Assembly: GCA_009869945.1 (NCBI GenBank)
Contig: WIXG01000261.1
Coordinates: 1-64,000, forward strand
Length of the DNA stretch: 64,000 bases
Direction of reading: 5' to 3'
DNA from: Mesaphorura yosii
Taxonomy: Eukaryota > Arthropoda > Collembola > Poduromorpha > Tullbergiidae
This document shows, piece by piece, positions 27,201 to 38,391 of the stretch (the stretch's first letter is position 1; each line of letters begins with the position of its first letter). The translations under genes were made by a program, and so were the position numbers. The notes under the pieces are model-generated. The model was not told the origin of the DNA. It saw only the letters and a program-made list of their open reading frames with translations, and did no database searches.

Positions 27201-29708
27201 AGCTGCGGATTCTCAGATAGAATAGCTGCTTTTAACCTTCCTTCAAACCCGTCGCAATGAACGCATCCAAGTAATGAATGCTGTTTAGTCCCATGAACAT
27301 AAAAAATGCAGGGGAGTAAATAAAGTAATAAACAACTGCCTGCTACTGATGCCATTGTGCATTGTGGCGAGAAAAGAATGACATGGGGAAATGTGCAAAT
27401 TCCCATGTGGTTCACTCTGGAGGGTAGAAAAGCAGCCGTAGCCGGGAATGCTTTCGAGTCTAATGCACTCGTGGCTAATACGCTCCGTGTGCTTGCAAAA
27501 AAACTACAAAATGCCATAAATACTTAGAGAAATGGTGTTCATGAAGGCAATAATGTGATCCTTGACGAAAGCCGAATGCATAAAATAGGTTGATAATTTA
27601 TTCATATTCTCAATCTCAGGCAGAGCGAAAACCAGGAAGAGAAAACTTTCAGGTTTCGTTGTTTCAAAAAACGCGTATAATCTGTCTTCCATGTTGGGCT
27701 AACTTTTAACTTTATACTTTTGCACTCTTGATTTACATACTACACTTTCTTCGAAGGGACAACTTTAAAACGGGACAACGAATGCGATCACATTCAAGCC
27801 ACATTACTTATTCATTCATATGAATATGAAATGATTGGGCAAAAAGAAGCAGGGAACTCTGTTGCGTAGGCTTGGTAGAGGCTAAGGGTAGAGTAAGAAT
27901 CAAAAATCCATGCGCGAGATGAGATGCAGAGGCAGAAAGGGAAAGTGTTTAATTATTGAAGTATTCTGGTTCATGGGAGACTCAAATCCCAATGCACACC
28001 AGAGGACACAGATTTGCTTTCATCCAAGCACCAAATCCCAGAATATCACACTGCGTCTCGGTATTCCATTCATCCATTCTATGGAGATATTGTATATGGA
28101 TTTGGGTGATTTTAATCCGTCATCTGTTCACAGAAGTGCAAAAGTCACCACGTTTTACAATACACATTGCACGGATGAATAACTGGTACGTGCGGCCACA
28201 AGCCACCGAAACTGTAACGAAATCAACCCACTCCAGCACAACTCGATTTTATTTCAATAAGTGTGACGTTGCACAAACAATTTGCACAGATTTTATTAAC
28301 TGCATTTCCTTTTGAGAAATAGTTACAGTATGAACGAGCCTTGTCGACTTTATAAAAAGGAAGACACAACTCTCACAGGTTAAGAATAATATACACGACA
28401 CAACCATGTATAAGAATACCGGGCATTTTATTACATAATTCATTTAATCCGATGATGGTGCAATGATGCAATATGGATATGAACTGATTAACATTGTAAT
28501 ACCGATTTATAGTAGGACAACGACATTAAAAGTGAAAGTCTTAACGCGGCGACCCTGTCTTGCCATCCTACAACGTTCGCTGGATCTTGATAATATCTTA
28601 TTTAAAGGCTTAAGAGAGGGAAGAAAATGGGCAATTTGTAAAAGCTGATGGTGCTATTTTTGGCCATGAGACAGTGTTGAGAATGCTGTACAACTTTTTA
28701 AATACGGGCATCTGAAAATCCATATCATGAATATAAATAAGCCCGAAGAATAATGATTCTCCTCATTTCATCTTCCCTCCAGTATAATTTATGTCATAGT
28801 GCCGCAGATAATTATGCAGCGCGGAGGTGTTGGGCAATGAATACTAAAACAAACACGTGCGCTTTGTGCTGCAGCTGAGACTCATGCTAATGAGCGCTGT
28901 ATCATTTATTGACAGGTTTGGTTTCAAAATCGCCGTGCCAAATGGAAGAAGCGTAAGAAGACCACAAACGTATTTCGGACACCGGGTTCACTTCTTCCAT
29001 CACATGGACTCCCACCATTTGGAGCCGTATCAGATGGGTTTCCACCAGCCGGCATGTTTGGCAGCTCAGATACGCGTTGGAGCATGGCGAGTATGAATGC
29101 AGCTGCAGGTAACGAAACGTTGAATTTTATTGTGCTTTGCGCGTAAGGAGTAGTAACAATGAAAGTGTGGAAGACATCAACCCCTCGTTTTGACTTTTTG
29201 ATGATTATGCAATGATGAGTATGATTATGATTGCGGGGAATAAATGATTTATTAATTCTGTGCGAGAGTGCAACCTGAAGCGGATGTTACCGTGTTCTCG
29301 TCATCAATCATAATTCGTTTTAACCCCAGCATGCTTTCTGATTCTCCTTTCTGAATCAAATGAGTATTGTTTTTGTTTTTTACTTTACAGTTGGTTTGGC
29401 TGGACAATTAAGTCAGGCTGGTGTTTCGATGTCAGGATTCGGCCAGCTTCAGCATCAATCGCCGGGTCTGAACTCAGGACTCCAGATTTCACATTCCGTT
29501 CCAACATCTGGTGGGTCATCCATGTACCAAAGTCATTATGGTCTCAATTCGTTGGGTGAGTGTGAGTGAACTTCAATCTCGCACTCTGCTGCGCTGCACT
29601 GAAAAAATTGGTCGCTTGATAACCGAATCCATTCATTTCTGTCTTGTTTCAGATCCTGTATTTTACGGAAGTCATGACCATTTAACACGAGACACAAATC
29701 ATTGCTAA
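24297..29708 (+). CDS. otp: Orthopedia homeodomain transcription factor
   Basis: Paired-like (Q50) homeodomain factor acting in the nucleus; in flies and vertebrates Otp specifies neuroendocrine and other neurons. Exons: 24297-24318, 25031-25128, 25212-25430, 28916-29108, 29391-29555, 29653-29708, joining to 753 nt (250 residues). The first exon codes only seven full residues (MLNNIGI). The homeodomain spans about residues 69-128, with [26 protein letters not shown] and [15 protein letters not shown]. The intron after RVQ (position 46/47 of the homeodomain) is the classic one of this class. Directly behind follows [14 protein letters not shown], the Otp signature, then a Gly/Ser/Gln-rich tail. 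The donor at 25431 (GTTCGC) is weak, but the join is fixed by the protein. The OAR motif normally near the Otp C-terminus was not found. The short last exon (ending TRDTNHC) is the least certain. Confidence 0.93.
25431..28915 (+). other. Large otp intron inside the homeobox
   Basis: This 3,485-bp intron splits the homeobox and is by far the longest intron in the window. The only notable ORF (26,209-26,586, 125 codons) begins with a hydrophobic stretch but has no recognised domain. I treat it as chance. No mobile element was recognised. Confidence 0.7.
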
Positions 29709-30796
29709 AAGCAAAACATTTTAATTCGTATTATTATCTTTACAATATTCTTGTCAATAATTAGATTGTAAATTGTAGAGGGTAAGTTCGGAAAGGGCGA
29801 GCAAATTATAATTTGTGCAATAATCCATACAGATAGCGAGACGAGGTAAGGCATCAGCAGCGTTTTGTGAATAGGAAAGCTTCGTGTGAGTTAATTATAA
29901 GGTGGCGCACCAACCGCTCGGCAAGGAATCAATGTGTCTCGAATAAGGGTGTGGCTCGCGTTGTCGGGTCGGTCATGTATATGAAGTTACTTCAACGCGC
30001 TTGCTCGCTCGATAAAAGGCGCTGAATTCATTTCAACAAAATGTGGGGAAAGGTAGGCAATACGTGTTGGCAGAATTCAGCGTTACGTTTGTGTAAGTAG
30101 AATATTGTTGAATATTTCAGTTAACGTGGCCACTTGTCGATGCCCAAACTTAATCAAGTTTTATTAGACAACTTAAGAGAAGTTACAAGTAATTATGTAC
30201 ACATTGTCGATTGATTCATCTGTCCAAAATCAATTCAATAAATTATTCTGTGGTTCTTTTGCCGAATTGGAAGTGCTCAAATGATGTGACATCTGGTTTC
30301 GATCTTTTCATCAGCATTGCCGAGTTCTCTTCGTATGCTTCGTAATTAAATGCGTTGGATTTCTAAATGACATTGGCCTAATAAGAATTAATATTACAAG
30401 AATTCACATTAGCATTAACATGTTTCCGTTTTCGCATAGCGTCTAATGCAAACGAATAGGATTCATTTTCATTCATTAAATTGCTAATTGCTATTATACC
30501 ACCTTAATAATGGTAAGCCAGCAAACTTCTAACAAATTGCACAGAGCGCAGGAATCTAGAGACTTGCCAGTAATTATATTGCATCCATAAGCATTTAATT
30601 CATTATATTTCATCTTTATCCCTAATTAATTAAATTAGAACTTGTTAATAAATTTAATATCCTCTCAAACTTGAGACAGCGACTTACAGCAAGCTAGGCC
30701 GCCTACGCTACGCCATTGTGTCCATAAAGGCTTGATGTTAGAAAGCTTCTGACACAAGCGTTTGATGTTCAAAAATCCGAATTCTCACCAAAACAT
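29709..30796. other. otp 3' flank; candidate poly(A) signal at 30,237-30,242
   Basis: No coding sequence seen. AATAAA at 30,237-30,242 on the plus strand is a reasonable end for a 0.5-kb otp 3' UTR. I looked here for an exon encoding an OAR motif (SIASLRRKALEH-like) and saw none. Confidence 0.45.
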
Positions 30797-33356
30797 TCAA
30801 AACATACACGGAAACATGATCGCCAGCACATACTTTATCAAAAGACCGATAAAAATTCCAACAGCGATTGCCACTCCGCCATTAAACTCAATAAATGAAA
30901 ATTTGCTGTCAACCCATCTCATCATGTACAAGAAATATTTTATGTTTCCGTCTTTGTGAGGTGGGTACCGCTTCTGTTCGGCATACTCGTTCAATTTGTA
31001 AATGCTGCGATGTAGAACGGCCTTCCTGTGTGAAAACGTTCTGAAAGTATGCTGCTCGTGGTACGAACCCATTCCAGAGTCTCCCACACCACCAAAAGGT
31101 AAGTGCCTCCCTGCAACGAAGAGAATCATGAAGTGGAAATTGTAAAATTACGTTAACGGAGAATTTCTTCACTCTACATCTTACAGCCCGCATGTATAAT
31201 CGCATCATTAATGCTCAGCTGTCCTGAAGACGTCCTTGTTTTAAAGTCATTGATTATACGTCGTTTTGAACAAAATAAGTAGAGAGTTAGAGGCTTCGGT
31301 CTGCGAATAGTTTATGCATGTTTAATGTCAAAACCATAACTTTCTGTAAGTGCAAAGTACTCGGACGGCGGGCAAGTACCTTGAGTTGATGAACTCAATG
31401 GCGTCATCGGAATCCCTTACACGAATAATGGGCAGGATCGGGCCGAAAATTTCGTCTTGCATTGAGATGTCGGAGCCATCAACCCTCACTACATAAATAC
31501 AAAAGATGACGGCATGATAAAATAAATCAGCATCTAAATAAAATACTTTAAAAATTAAGCCCAGAACTTTTGCGTACCCAAAATTGTTGGCGAGATCCAT
31601 AAATCTTTGATATCATAACTTCCGCCGTATGCAATTTTGCCTACAAATAATTCACTTACTCAATTTCGTTGAACTTTCAATTTATAAATCGATAATTCCT
31701 TACCTTTTGTTTCATCAAGAAGTTTCTTCAACCTATTGAAATGTCTCTCATTAATAATTCTCCCGAGGTCAGCGCTTTGCTGCAAAACGTCTCCAAACCA
31801 CTTTTGAAAGATTGCCGGAGCCAAGTTGACAATTTTCTCCTCAATTGCTTGCGAGCATAGAATATAATCCGGTGACACACACGCCTGCCCCAAATTTATG
31901 CACTTTGCCCAAAGGGTTCTCTTTATCGCCGCTTCTATATTTGTCGATTCGTCTATGTAGACAGGACTTCGTGTTGCAAAAGTGAAAGTCAAACAACGCA
32001 AACACGAAGCAAGTGAAAATCGATCAGTTTAAAAAATTAAGTAGTAATTGCAAAGCCGTTCTACTTAAAACATTCGTTTAACTTACCTTTTACCTCCCAA
32101 CTCCAATGTCACCGGAGTCAGGAACTCTGCGGCAGCCCTCATTATGCTTTTGCCGACTAGTGTGGACCCAGTCGCCAATATGTAATCAAATCGTAGCTTT
32201 AGAAGGTCAAGAGTTCCTTCCACGTCGCATTGCACCACATGATAGCAATTCTAAGAACAAGGCAACCATTATGGAACCTGCATTTTGAACGTGGATTCTC
32301 ATGAAAAATTACATTGTCTAGGTACTTCGGGATAATTTGAGCAATCAACGCTGAGCAATGTGTTGATATTTCGGAAGGTTTTAAGAGAACGCAATTTCCA
32401 GCCGCTATCGCTCCCCACATTGGAGCTAGTCTGTCAGAACAAAACCAAATTCTAGTAAGCCTTCGGTTTAGTCACCAAAATTCGCTTAATGCTCACATGA
32501 GGCTGAACGGATAGTTCCAAGGACCAACAATCAGAACCACACCGTACGGGTCTAATGTGACATAGGCGCTGTCAAACAACCATTGCCAAATGCTGAGCGG
32601 TGTGCCACCGTCCTTCATATTTGAGCGCAAATAATCAATTTGATAACTGAGTTCCTTGTACGTAGCGTGGTAGTCCGCAATCACGGCTATGGAACACAAG
32701 AGAAAGTGACTCAACGCTAGCAGTCAACGTCATGAAATCTGTCACTGGGGACGAGGATTTACGAGTGGCAGAGTGAGCCATCTCGTTATGTCCATGCAAA
32801 ATTTTAGAAACTGAAGGAGTTGAAATCCCTTCAATACTACGATGGATACTTTTGTTAGTTCCCGCCGTATTAAGTAAAAATCTTCAATATTCTTACCTTC
32901 AAATCGAGGTTTGCGAAGATCGTCTTTAAGAGCTTGTAAAATCTCTTCCTTCCATTCGGTCATCATTTGCTTTGCCTTTTTCAGCTGTTCCAAGCGAAAT
33001 GAATACGACAACGTCGTACCTGACTTGAATGCTTCTTTCGCCTTCAACCATGCCTGACAAGCACATAATCATGCAATCTACTTTAGAAGATATTTTCCCA
33101 AAAATTTTGTCTAAAATATCCTCACCTTCTGATTAGCGTCTGGATCAGATTTCACATATCCATTCTGGCCACCTGATTCCACATTCACAACTTGGTGTGG
33201 CGAGGAACCATTGTGCGATGACACAGGATCAGACATGTAGGTTGCGACTAAATCATTAGTGTTCACATCGCCGTTTGTTAAGGGGCTCACTTTGTTGTCT
33301 TCGATAGGAATTAACTGGTCACTAAGTCGCCTTTTCCCAGAAACTACCGCCGCCAT
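30797..33356 (-). CDS. ALDH3: Class 3 (fatty) aldehyde dehydrogenase, tail-anchored
   Basis: NAD(P)-dependent oxidation of medium and long-chain aliphatic aldehydes to fatty acids, expected on the ER membrane like ALDH3A2. Ten exons on the minus strand: 33126-33356, 32897-33053, 32497-32686, 32313-32430, 32087-32250, 31704-31966, 31578-31640, 31380-31488, 31185-31300, 30797-31110, together 574 residues. Motifs: [34 protein letters not shown] (general-base Glu about 282), [12 protein letters not shown] (catalytic Cys about 316), [12 protein letters not shown] and [15 protein letters not shown]. The C-terminus ends in a hydrophobic span of about 20 residues ([20 protein letters not shown]), fitting a tail anchor. 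The N-terminus has about 77 polar residues before the usual start of the family. This extension has its own exon and an in-frame ATG, and may be a second isoform start. Confidence 0.93.
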
Positions 33357-33564
33357 TTTGGAAAGTTTCGCTAATTATGGATGCACTATGCTTTCTTGCC
33401 AAAATTAGGCTACTTGTGTCTATATTTAGAAACGTGACTCTATTAAGACTAGTATGATGAGCCACGGAATAAAGTGACGTGAGTGTGCAATGTTCAACAT
33501 TCAAACGAGGACTGCGTAGTGAGTGGCCAGTTAAAATTATGAAACTCAAAACAAAATTAAATAT

Positions 33565-34428
33565 TCAGCACTTTATTGACTTTTCTTCCAAGTTTCTACG
33601 CAAAACGTCACTTTTCCATTTGAGGTACGACTTCATTCGGAGTGACGTTTGTGGCTTTATACCCTTTTCTATGTTCGGATTCGTTTGCCACGGGCTAGGA
33701 TAGAATTTGCAAGTATCACAGTACATTTTACTACTATATACCATACCATTTAAAAGTAACATCGCTTCATACCTTCGGCTCGAAAATATCCCCGATGTTG
33801 ATATGTAGGCATCGTTGTTCAGTGTGTCCAAGTTGTCTAGTTGGACATTAGACGTTGCACCTGCAAGAGCTTCACGGACGTAGCTAGTCCATGTCGACTC
33901 GACTTCTTTCAGTGGAATGTCCATTTCTGACAGGCGCATCATCATTTTGGTAACTTTTTCTCCGACGATGATTCGCAGTAATTTGATGTTGCCATTATAC
34001 GTGTCCCATGCTGCCCATACGACCATATCGTTGATCTTGACGTCCAGGCCGCCTTCTAGGTCGAACTGAAACAAGGACACAGCAGCCCGGGTTTGACACG
34101 TCAAATAATTATTCACGCAATTTTATCACCGGCCTTACCTCAATTTCATGTGGATGGGTTTCCTCCACCACATCACGAAATGATGTAAAGAGAGCCGCGA
34201 GAATCAATGCACTTTGATTAGCATGTACGTCGGGTCGGAGTCGAAAGTTGATTCGAAGTCGTCCCAAGCTAAATGACTCGCAAAGATGTCTCGCGCGATC
34301 GATTCTAGCTTCTCAGGGCGCTCAAACCATTGAAATATTTGGAGTTCAAAATTAATCTGTAACAGATCCAGCGCGTTTTGTGTTAATGGCGCAATGTTGA
34401 GTGGCACAAAATTTTTTGGAGGATCCAT
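33565..34428 (-). CDS. Unrecognised protein; 5' part has a frame conflict
   Basis: I do not recognise this family. The first block starts at the ATG at 34428 (MDPPKNFVPLNIAPL) and reads to about 34229. A second block (ALILAALFTSFRDVVEE) reads from 34211 to 34139 in another frame and ends at a good donor. The last exon, 33565-34065, starts FDLEGGLDVKINDM after a clean acceptor. An in-frame 78-nt intron with GT-AG ends (33695-33772) may be removed from it. The two 5' blocks differ in frame. A 17-nt GT...AG gap (34212-34228) would join them, but it is shorter than any other intron here, so an assembly indel or a different 95-nt intron with a weak GTTACA donor is as likely. AATAAA overlaps the stop region (33572-33577), and the ALDH3 gene starts only 208 bp downstream on the same strand. 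No signal peptide or TM segment is visible. Confidence 0.6.
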
Positions 34429-35066
34429 CACGTCCTAGCTCTTCAGGAAATTCGAATATTTAACAGCGGTTTTTGTAAGCCTTGTAATTCGTTGTTTAAC
34501 TCAAATGTTAAGTCAACAGTCTGCGTCTGGAGGCTGATTGCTAACACTGAGCTATTCAACGTTGTCTGCTTAATTTCGAAAGCAAGCCTCGTGATTTTTA
34601 TAAGTTACTTTTATATGTTTAGTTTATATCTCATATTGTTTAAGCATAGTGAGTTCCTAGGAGCTTATTGCTTACACTGTTCTGCGCAAAACTTCGATTA
34701 TATAATTTTTGTCTAGTCTGCATTTTCGCCCAATGACATAATTCCATACGTTTGGTTTGCCGAAGTACCTTCGAAAGTGGTGACGGACCGAACAGAGTCA
34801 TATGTACATAACCAAGTGTTTGTACATGTATTTGTATGGCCAAATGGATGCATTCGATTTCTCAAGCAAATTTTGGAGCTCGAATGACAATGGTTCGAAA
34901 TAGTGGCGTTATAAAGAAATCAAATCTGTCCTGTAATATACATTTGACAGGGCATCAATAATTGTTTTTTCCTTGTCATGTTTTGGTTACAAATGACAAC
35001 CTCATCTCATGTGATTTGCCATTTCACTTTGAATTCTGTTGTGATTCTTGAGGAAGAGCCGATACA
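34429..35066. other. No gene recognised
   Basis: Short intergenic sequence between the 5' end of the unrecognised minus-strand gene and a possible small plus-strand gene. It may hold both promoters. A 74-codon plus-strand ORF (34,492-34,716) is hydrophobic but has no support. Confidence 0.4.
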
Positions 35067-35330
35067 ATGCACTATCAAGCGAATGACGAATCTCGTAAAC
35101 ATCAGGAAGCTTATAAATTTGACATAAGAAAACGTTTTAACTTAAAATCTTGGTACTTTGTACCTTCGGTTGTTGGCAGAGAATTGATCGTGCCACTATC
35201 TATGAATAGAACGAAATATGTAAGTGTGTGCCGAATCAGTTCTGTGAGACCTCTTTATGCTGCCATATTGTCTGATTCCTTTTATGACCAATTTTATAGG
35301 TTTGACATTGACTGGTCCATTTGTGAATAG
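35067..35330 (+). CDS. Possible small gene, unknown function
   Basis: The ATG at 35067 is the first in its frame after an upstream stop. It opens a polar, basic peptide (MHYQANDESRKHQEAYKF) of 87 codons ending at the TAG at 35328-35330. An AATAAA follows at once (35333-35338). A GTAAGT donor at 35220 and an acceptor ending at 35300 could remove an 81-nt intron, which would shorten the product to about 52 residues ending NRTKYV. The combination of start, splice-like sites and poly(A) signal suggests a transcribed unit, but I do not recognise the protein and it could be non-coding. Confidence 0.3.
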   Translation: MHYQANDESRKHQEAYKFDIRKRFNLKSWYFVPSVVGRELIVPLSMNRTKYVSVCRISSVRPLYAAILSDSFYDQFYRFDIDWSICE

Positions 35331-35338
35331 CAAATAAA

Positions 35339-35695
35339 AATGTCGCATCCTTTGTAGTCTGAACAGAAGCAGGACACGGAACCTATCAAATGAAAACGCA
35401 AGTGCCTGTAAGCGGACGAGAGTGCAATTTCCAACAATATTCATAAATTCTGAATTTCTTTTCCTTTCTCACTTTCCACGCACAATTTTTAATTGATCAT
35501 TACAGCATCTAATCAAAGAAACAAGTTATTTATTGGCGGATAATAGTAGAAGTATAACAAACTACAATTTGCACAACTAGTTACAAATATATTGACAAAG
35601 AAGTCAGAATCTTGGAATGTTCAAACGCTAAAAAAATGTATTAAAATGTTTTCACGCCTGCACATTTTCAAAGGTGCATTAAGCACGGAATAACC
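35339..35695. other. 3' flank shared by convergent transcripts
   Basis: No coding sequence seen. TTTATT at 35529-35534 is an AATAAA on the minus strand and is a likely poly(A) signal for the tail-anchored gene that ends at 35696. Confidence 0.4.
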
Positions 35696-37054
35696 TTAAC
35701 CAAACTTCGTGACCGCAAGTAGAGTAACGATGACCACTCCAAGTATAACGAGAATGGCACAGCTTCCGCCCATAACACGAGAAATGCAACCACGTGTGCC
35801 AAATTCTTCTCCAAACTGGAACATACAATGACACAACACGGAGAAAACATGTCATTAAGAAAAGTAGCGCACCAATTAATTACCTCAAGTATAACGTGCA
35901 ACTCCTCATCGTGCGCAACATATGATAGTGCTTGATCCTGGACGCGGAAGGCAACCGTGTTCCCAAGTTTCTGTCCCTTGTCAGGCTCAGAGAGTGGAGT
36001 GAAAACTTTGTCGCCCTTCTCCCTAACTTCTGATTTCTGGGACTTTGGAATCTGAGCTATCTTATTCCCCTGTATTAATTTGAAGTCTGCCAGAAACAAT
36101 GGTTCTACCTTGTCTCGCACTATGACGCGAATGACGTTCCAGTTGTCTTTAACAATTCGATTTGCAGCTTGTTCAGCTACTTCTCTTTCCTAGATATAGA
36201 GAAATGTTGCCTGTTTACAAGCGTAATTTTAAGAACTGCGTAACCTTTTCAGTTGAATTAAGCTTGCCTTTGAAGGAAAATCCAATCCATCGTGTGGACA
36301 GAAGGCAGTTGCAATGAATTTTCGAATTAGCGCTGTAGAAATATTTTCCCGAATCTGAAGTGCAATTCTGTCTACAATTGATTTCAAGCACTTGTACATA
36401 TCTCTGAACACTCGGTACAGATCAGGAATTATCCCCAAAGCTTCTTCCAACGCTGGCTTAACCAATGGCACGAATTTATCAACTCCCTCAAACAAAGTGA
36501 GGTCAACGACAAGCGCGTCCAGCATATTCGCATGCTCTCGTGCAATCTCTTGAGCTGTACACGAATTCCAACCATCAGATGAAGTCTAGAAAACTGAACA
36601 CTTTTATCCATACGTCATTTTTTACCCGTGCGCTTAACTTTCGTCTCTCCAGATTCCACAGCGTTGCCCAATTTCGAGGCAGGTGTTGTACATGGTTCCT
36701 CACAAACGCAAAGATCTTTGATCAATTTTGACGCAAGGCTTGTGGCAATTTCGAGTGTTGGCAGTTGTGAGAACGTTTGATGAATCTGTGCGAGGCGTTC
36801 TCGGTTTGTCGGGATAGTTTTAGCATCTTCATATTGGACAGTGAGTGGCTTCTGACAAAGTAACCAAAATCGATATGGCCGACTCACAGCTTGCATATCT
36901 CAAGAATTGTATAGATTTAAAGATGGTTCAGGCTTACCTTTGGTCTCACTCGAGAATTTTTGTTCTCTGAACTCATTCCAAAGGCAGGTGCAGGAGGGCG
37001 ATAGCTGTACTGATTACGCCGCTCCACCTCATTATAGCGATAACACAAGGCCAT
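35696..37054 (-). CDS. Unrecognised tail-anchored membrane protein
   Basis: Family not recognised. Five exons on the minus strand: 36938-37054, 36639-36851, 36268-36585, 35884-36189, 35696-35815, giving 357 residues. The start MALCYRYNEVERRNQYS is preceded by no longer frame. Residues about 1-320 are soluble, polar and alpha-helical in character with no signal peptide. The last 39 residues (starting FGEEFGTRG) hold one hydrophobic span, SCAILVILGVVIVTLLAV, followed by TKFG. This layout is that of a tail-anchored protein facing the cytosol. The third intron (36190-36267) appears to use a GC donor (AAG|GCAAGC), the only choice I found that keeps the frame. The second intron uses a weak GTTAAG donor. 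A plus-strand possible small gene lies convergent to it. Confidence 0.7.
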
Positions 37055-38391
37055 AGTTATGTAGCTCACTTAATTCACTGTGAAATCGTAATTCGTCGAA
37101 ATTTTTTGTTTACGAGAAAAGTGCTTTTTTTTCAAATGCTGAGGTAGTAAAGTCCGAGGTCCGATGATGGTTCAATGAGTTGTAGATCAGAATGTGATTC
37201 TACTTGCAAAATTCAGATTCTCGGAGTAAATTATGAAGGCGTCTGACTGCGTGTTGAGAAGCGAAGGAGTTCGCAATGACACCACACTATAAACGACAAC
37301 GTCAACGCTGAACAATTTTATTTCTGTTGGGCGCTGATTCTGAACTCAACATTTATCATTATTAGTCCGCACTCATTCTTATATTCGCCACTCACTTGTC
37401 ATACATTACAGTAGCTATAATTTCTATTACATGGAATGGCGCTGACGTGGTTGTATTAATATGGAGCAGAGAGTACCGATAGAAAAGAATTGCCATTTTT
37501 TCTTTCTGTTTACATTAATTAATCTGCTGAAGTCAACTTTTTTATGACACAAAGAAAGTGCTGCAAAACGAAATAGTATTTTTTGTATTATCAGAACGGC
37601 TGCTGCATAAGTCAATTCTTGAACGAATAACTGAAGACGTTGCAGCCAGGAGTAGCTAATAACAGCAAGCTAATCGTTAACCTCTAATTTAGATGTATCA
37701 GTCCAAAAATATACATGAATACGCCAATTGCATGAGCACGTTCTTCAACATCAACATCTTAGTCCATCCTAATCTTAATTTCTAGGAAGAGAGGTGACAA
37801 ACAGCCTCTTATCCCTTAAAACATCCAAAACCGAGACACATGAAGAGCGCAAGGCACTGACTGATGTACAGTACAAGACGTGTCATGTCAATGCATTACC
37901 ACATTTCTCTCAATCCAACTCATGTGAATTGATGACACGATGCCGAGCATAGCGAATGTGAAGTCATGACTCATCGCCTAGATATTTCAAATAGTTCCAA
38001 AAATGACACGCACATTTCATGCTGCCAAGGTCCAAGGTTAAATTGGTATAATGGCACTAAATTGCTTAATTTCAATGTACTTAAATAGTCTAAAGGGAAG
38101 GAATTTCTACATTTTGTGTCAATCATGTACAGCTGAACAATTCTTATCCAATTAGAAATTTCACCGGCATTGCATTAATGTATGCAAAAGCTTGTTAGCA
38201 CCACACTTTTCTGAAACACCAGTGTGTTATAAAAAAAATAATTGGACACTTCCATACCACAGCTTTCATCACGCCAAGTAAAGCTAATGTAAAGCCCTGA
38301 ATGTGTCACGCAGTGGGTCCTAAAGTATTTAACCGTTTCGCTGAAGTTGACTGGGTAGCTTTTTCGAGACAAAAACCGAGTCCATTACAAT
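37055..38391. other. No gene recognised
   Basis: Intergenic between the tail-anchored gene and the chemoreceptor pair. Only short ORFs are present, with no repeats or RNA genes recognised. Confidence 0.5.
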
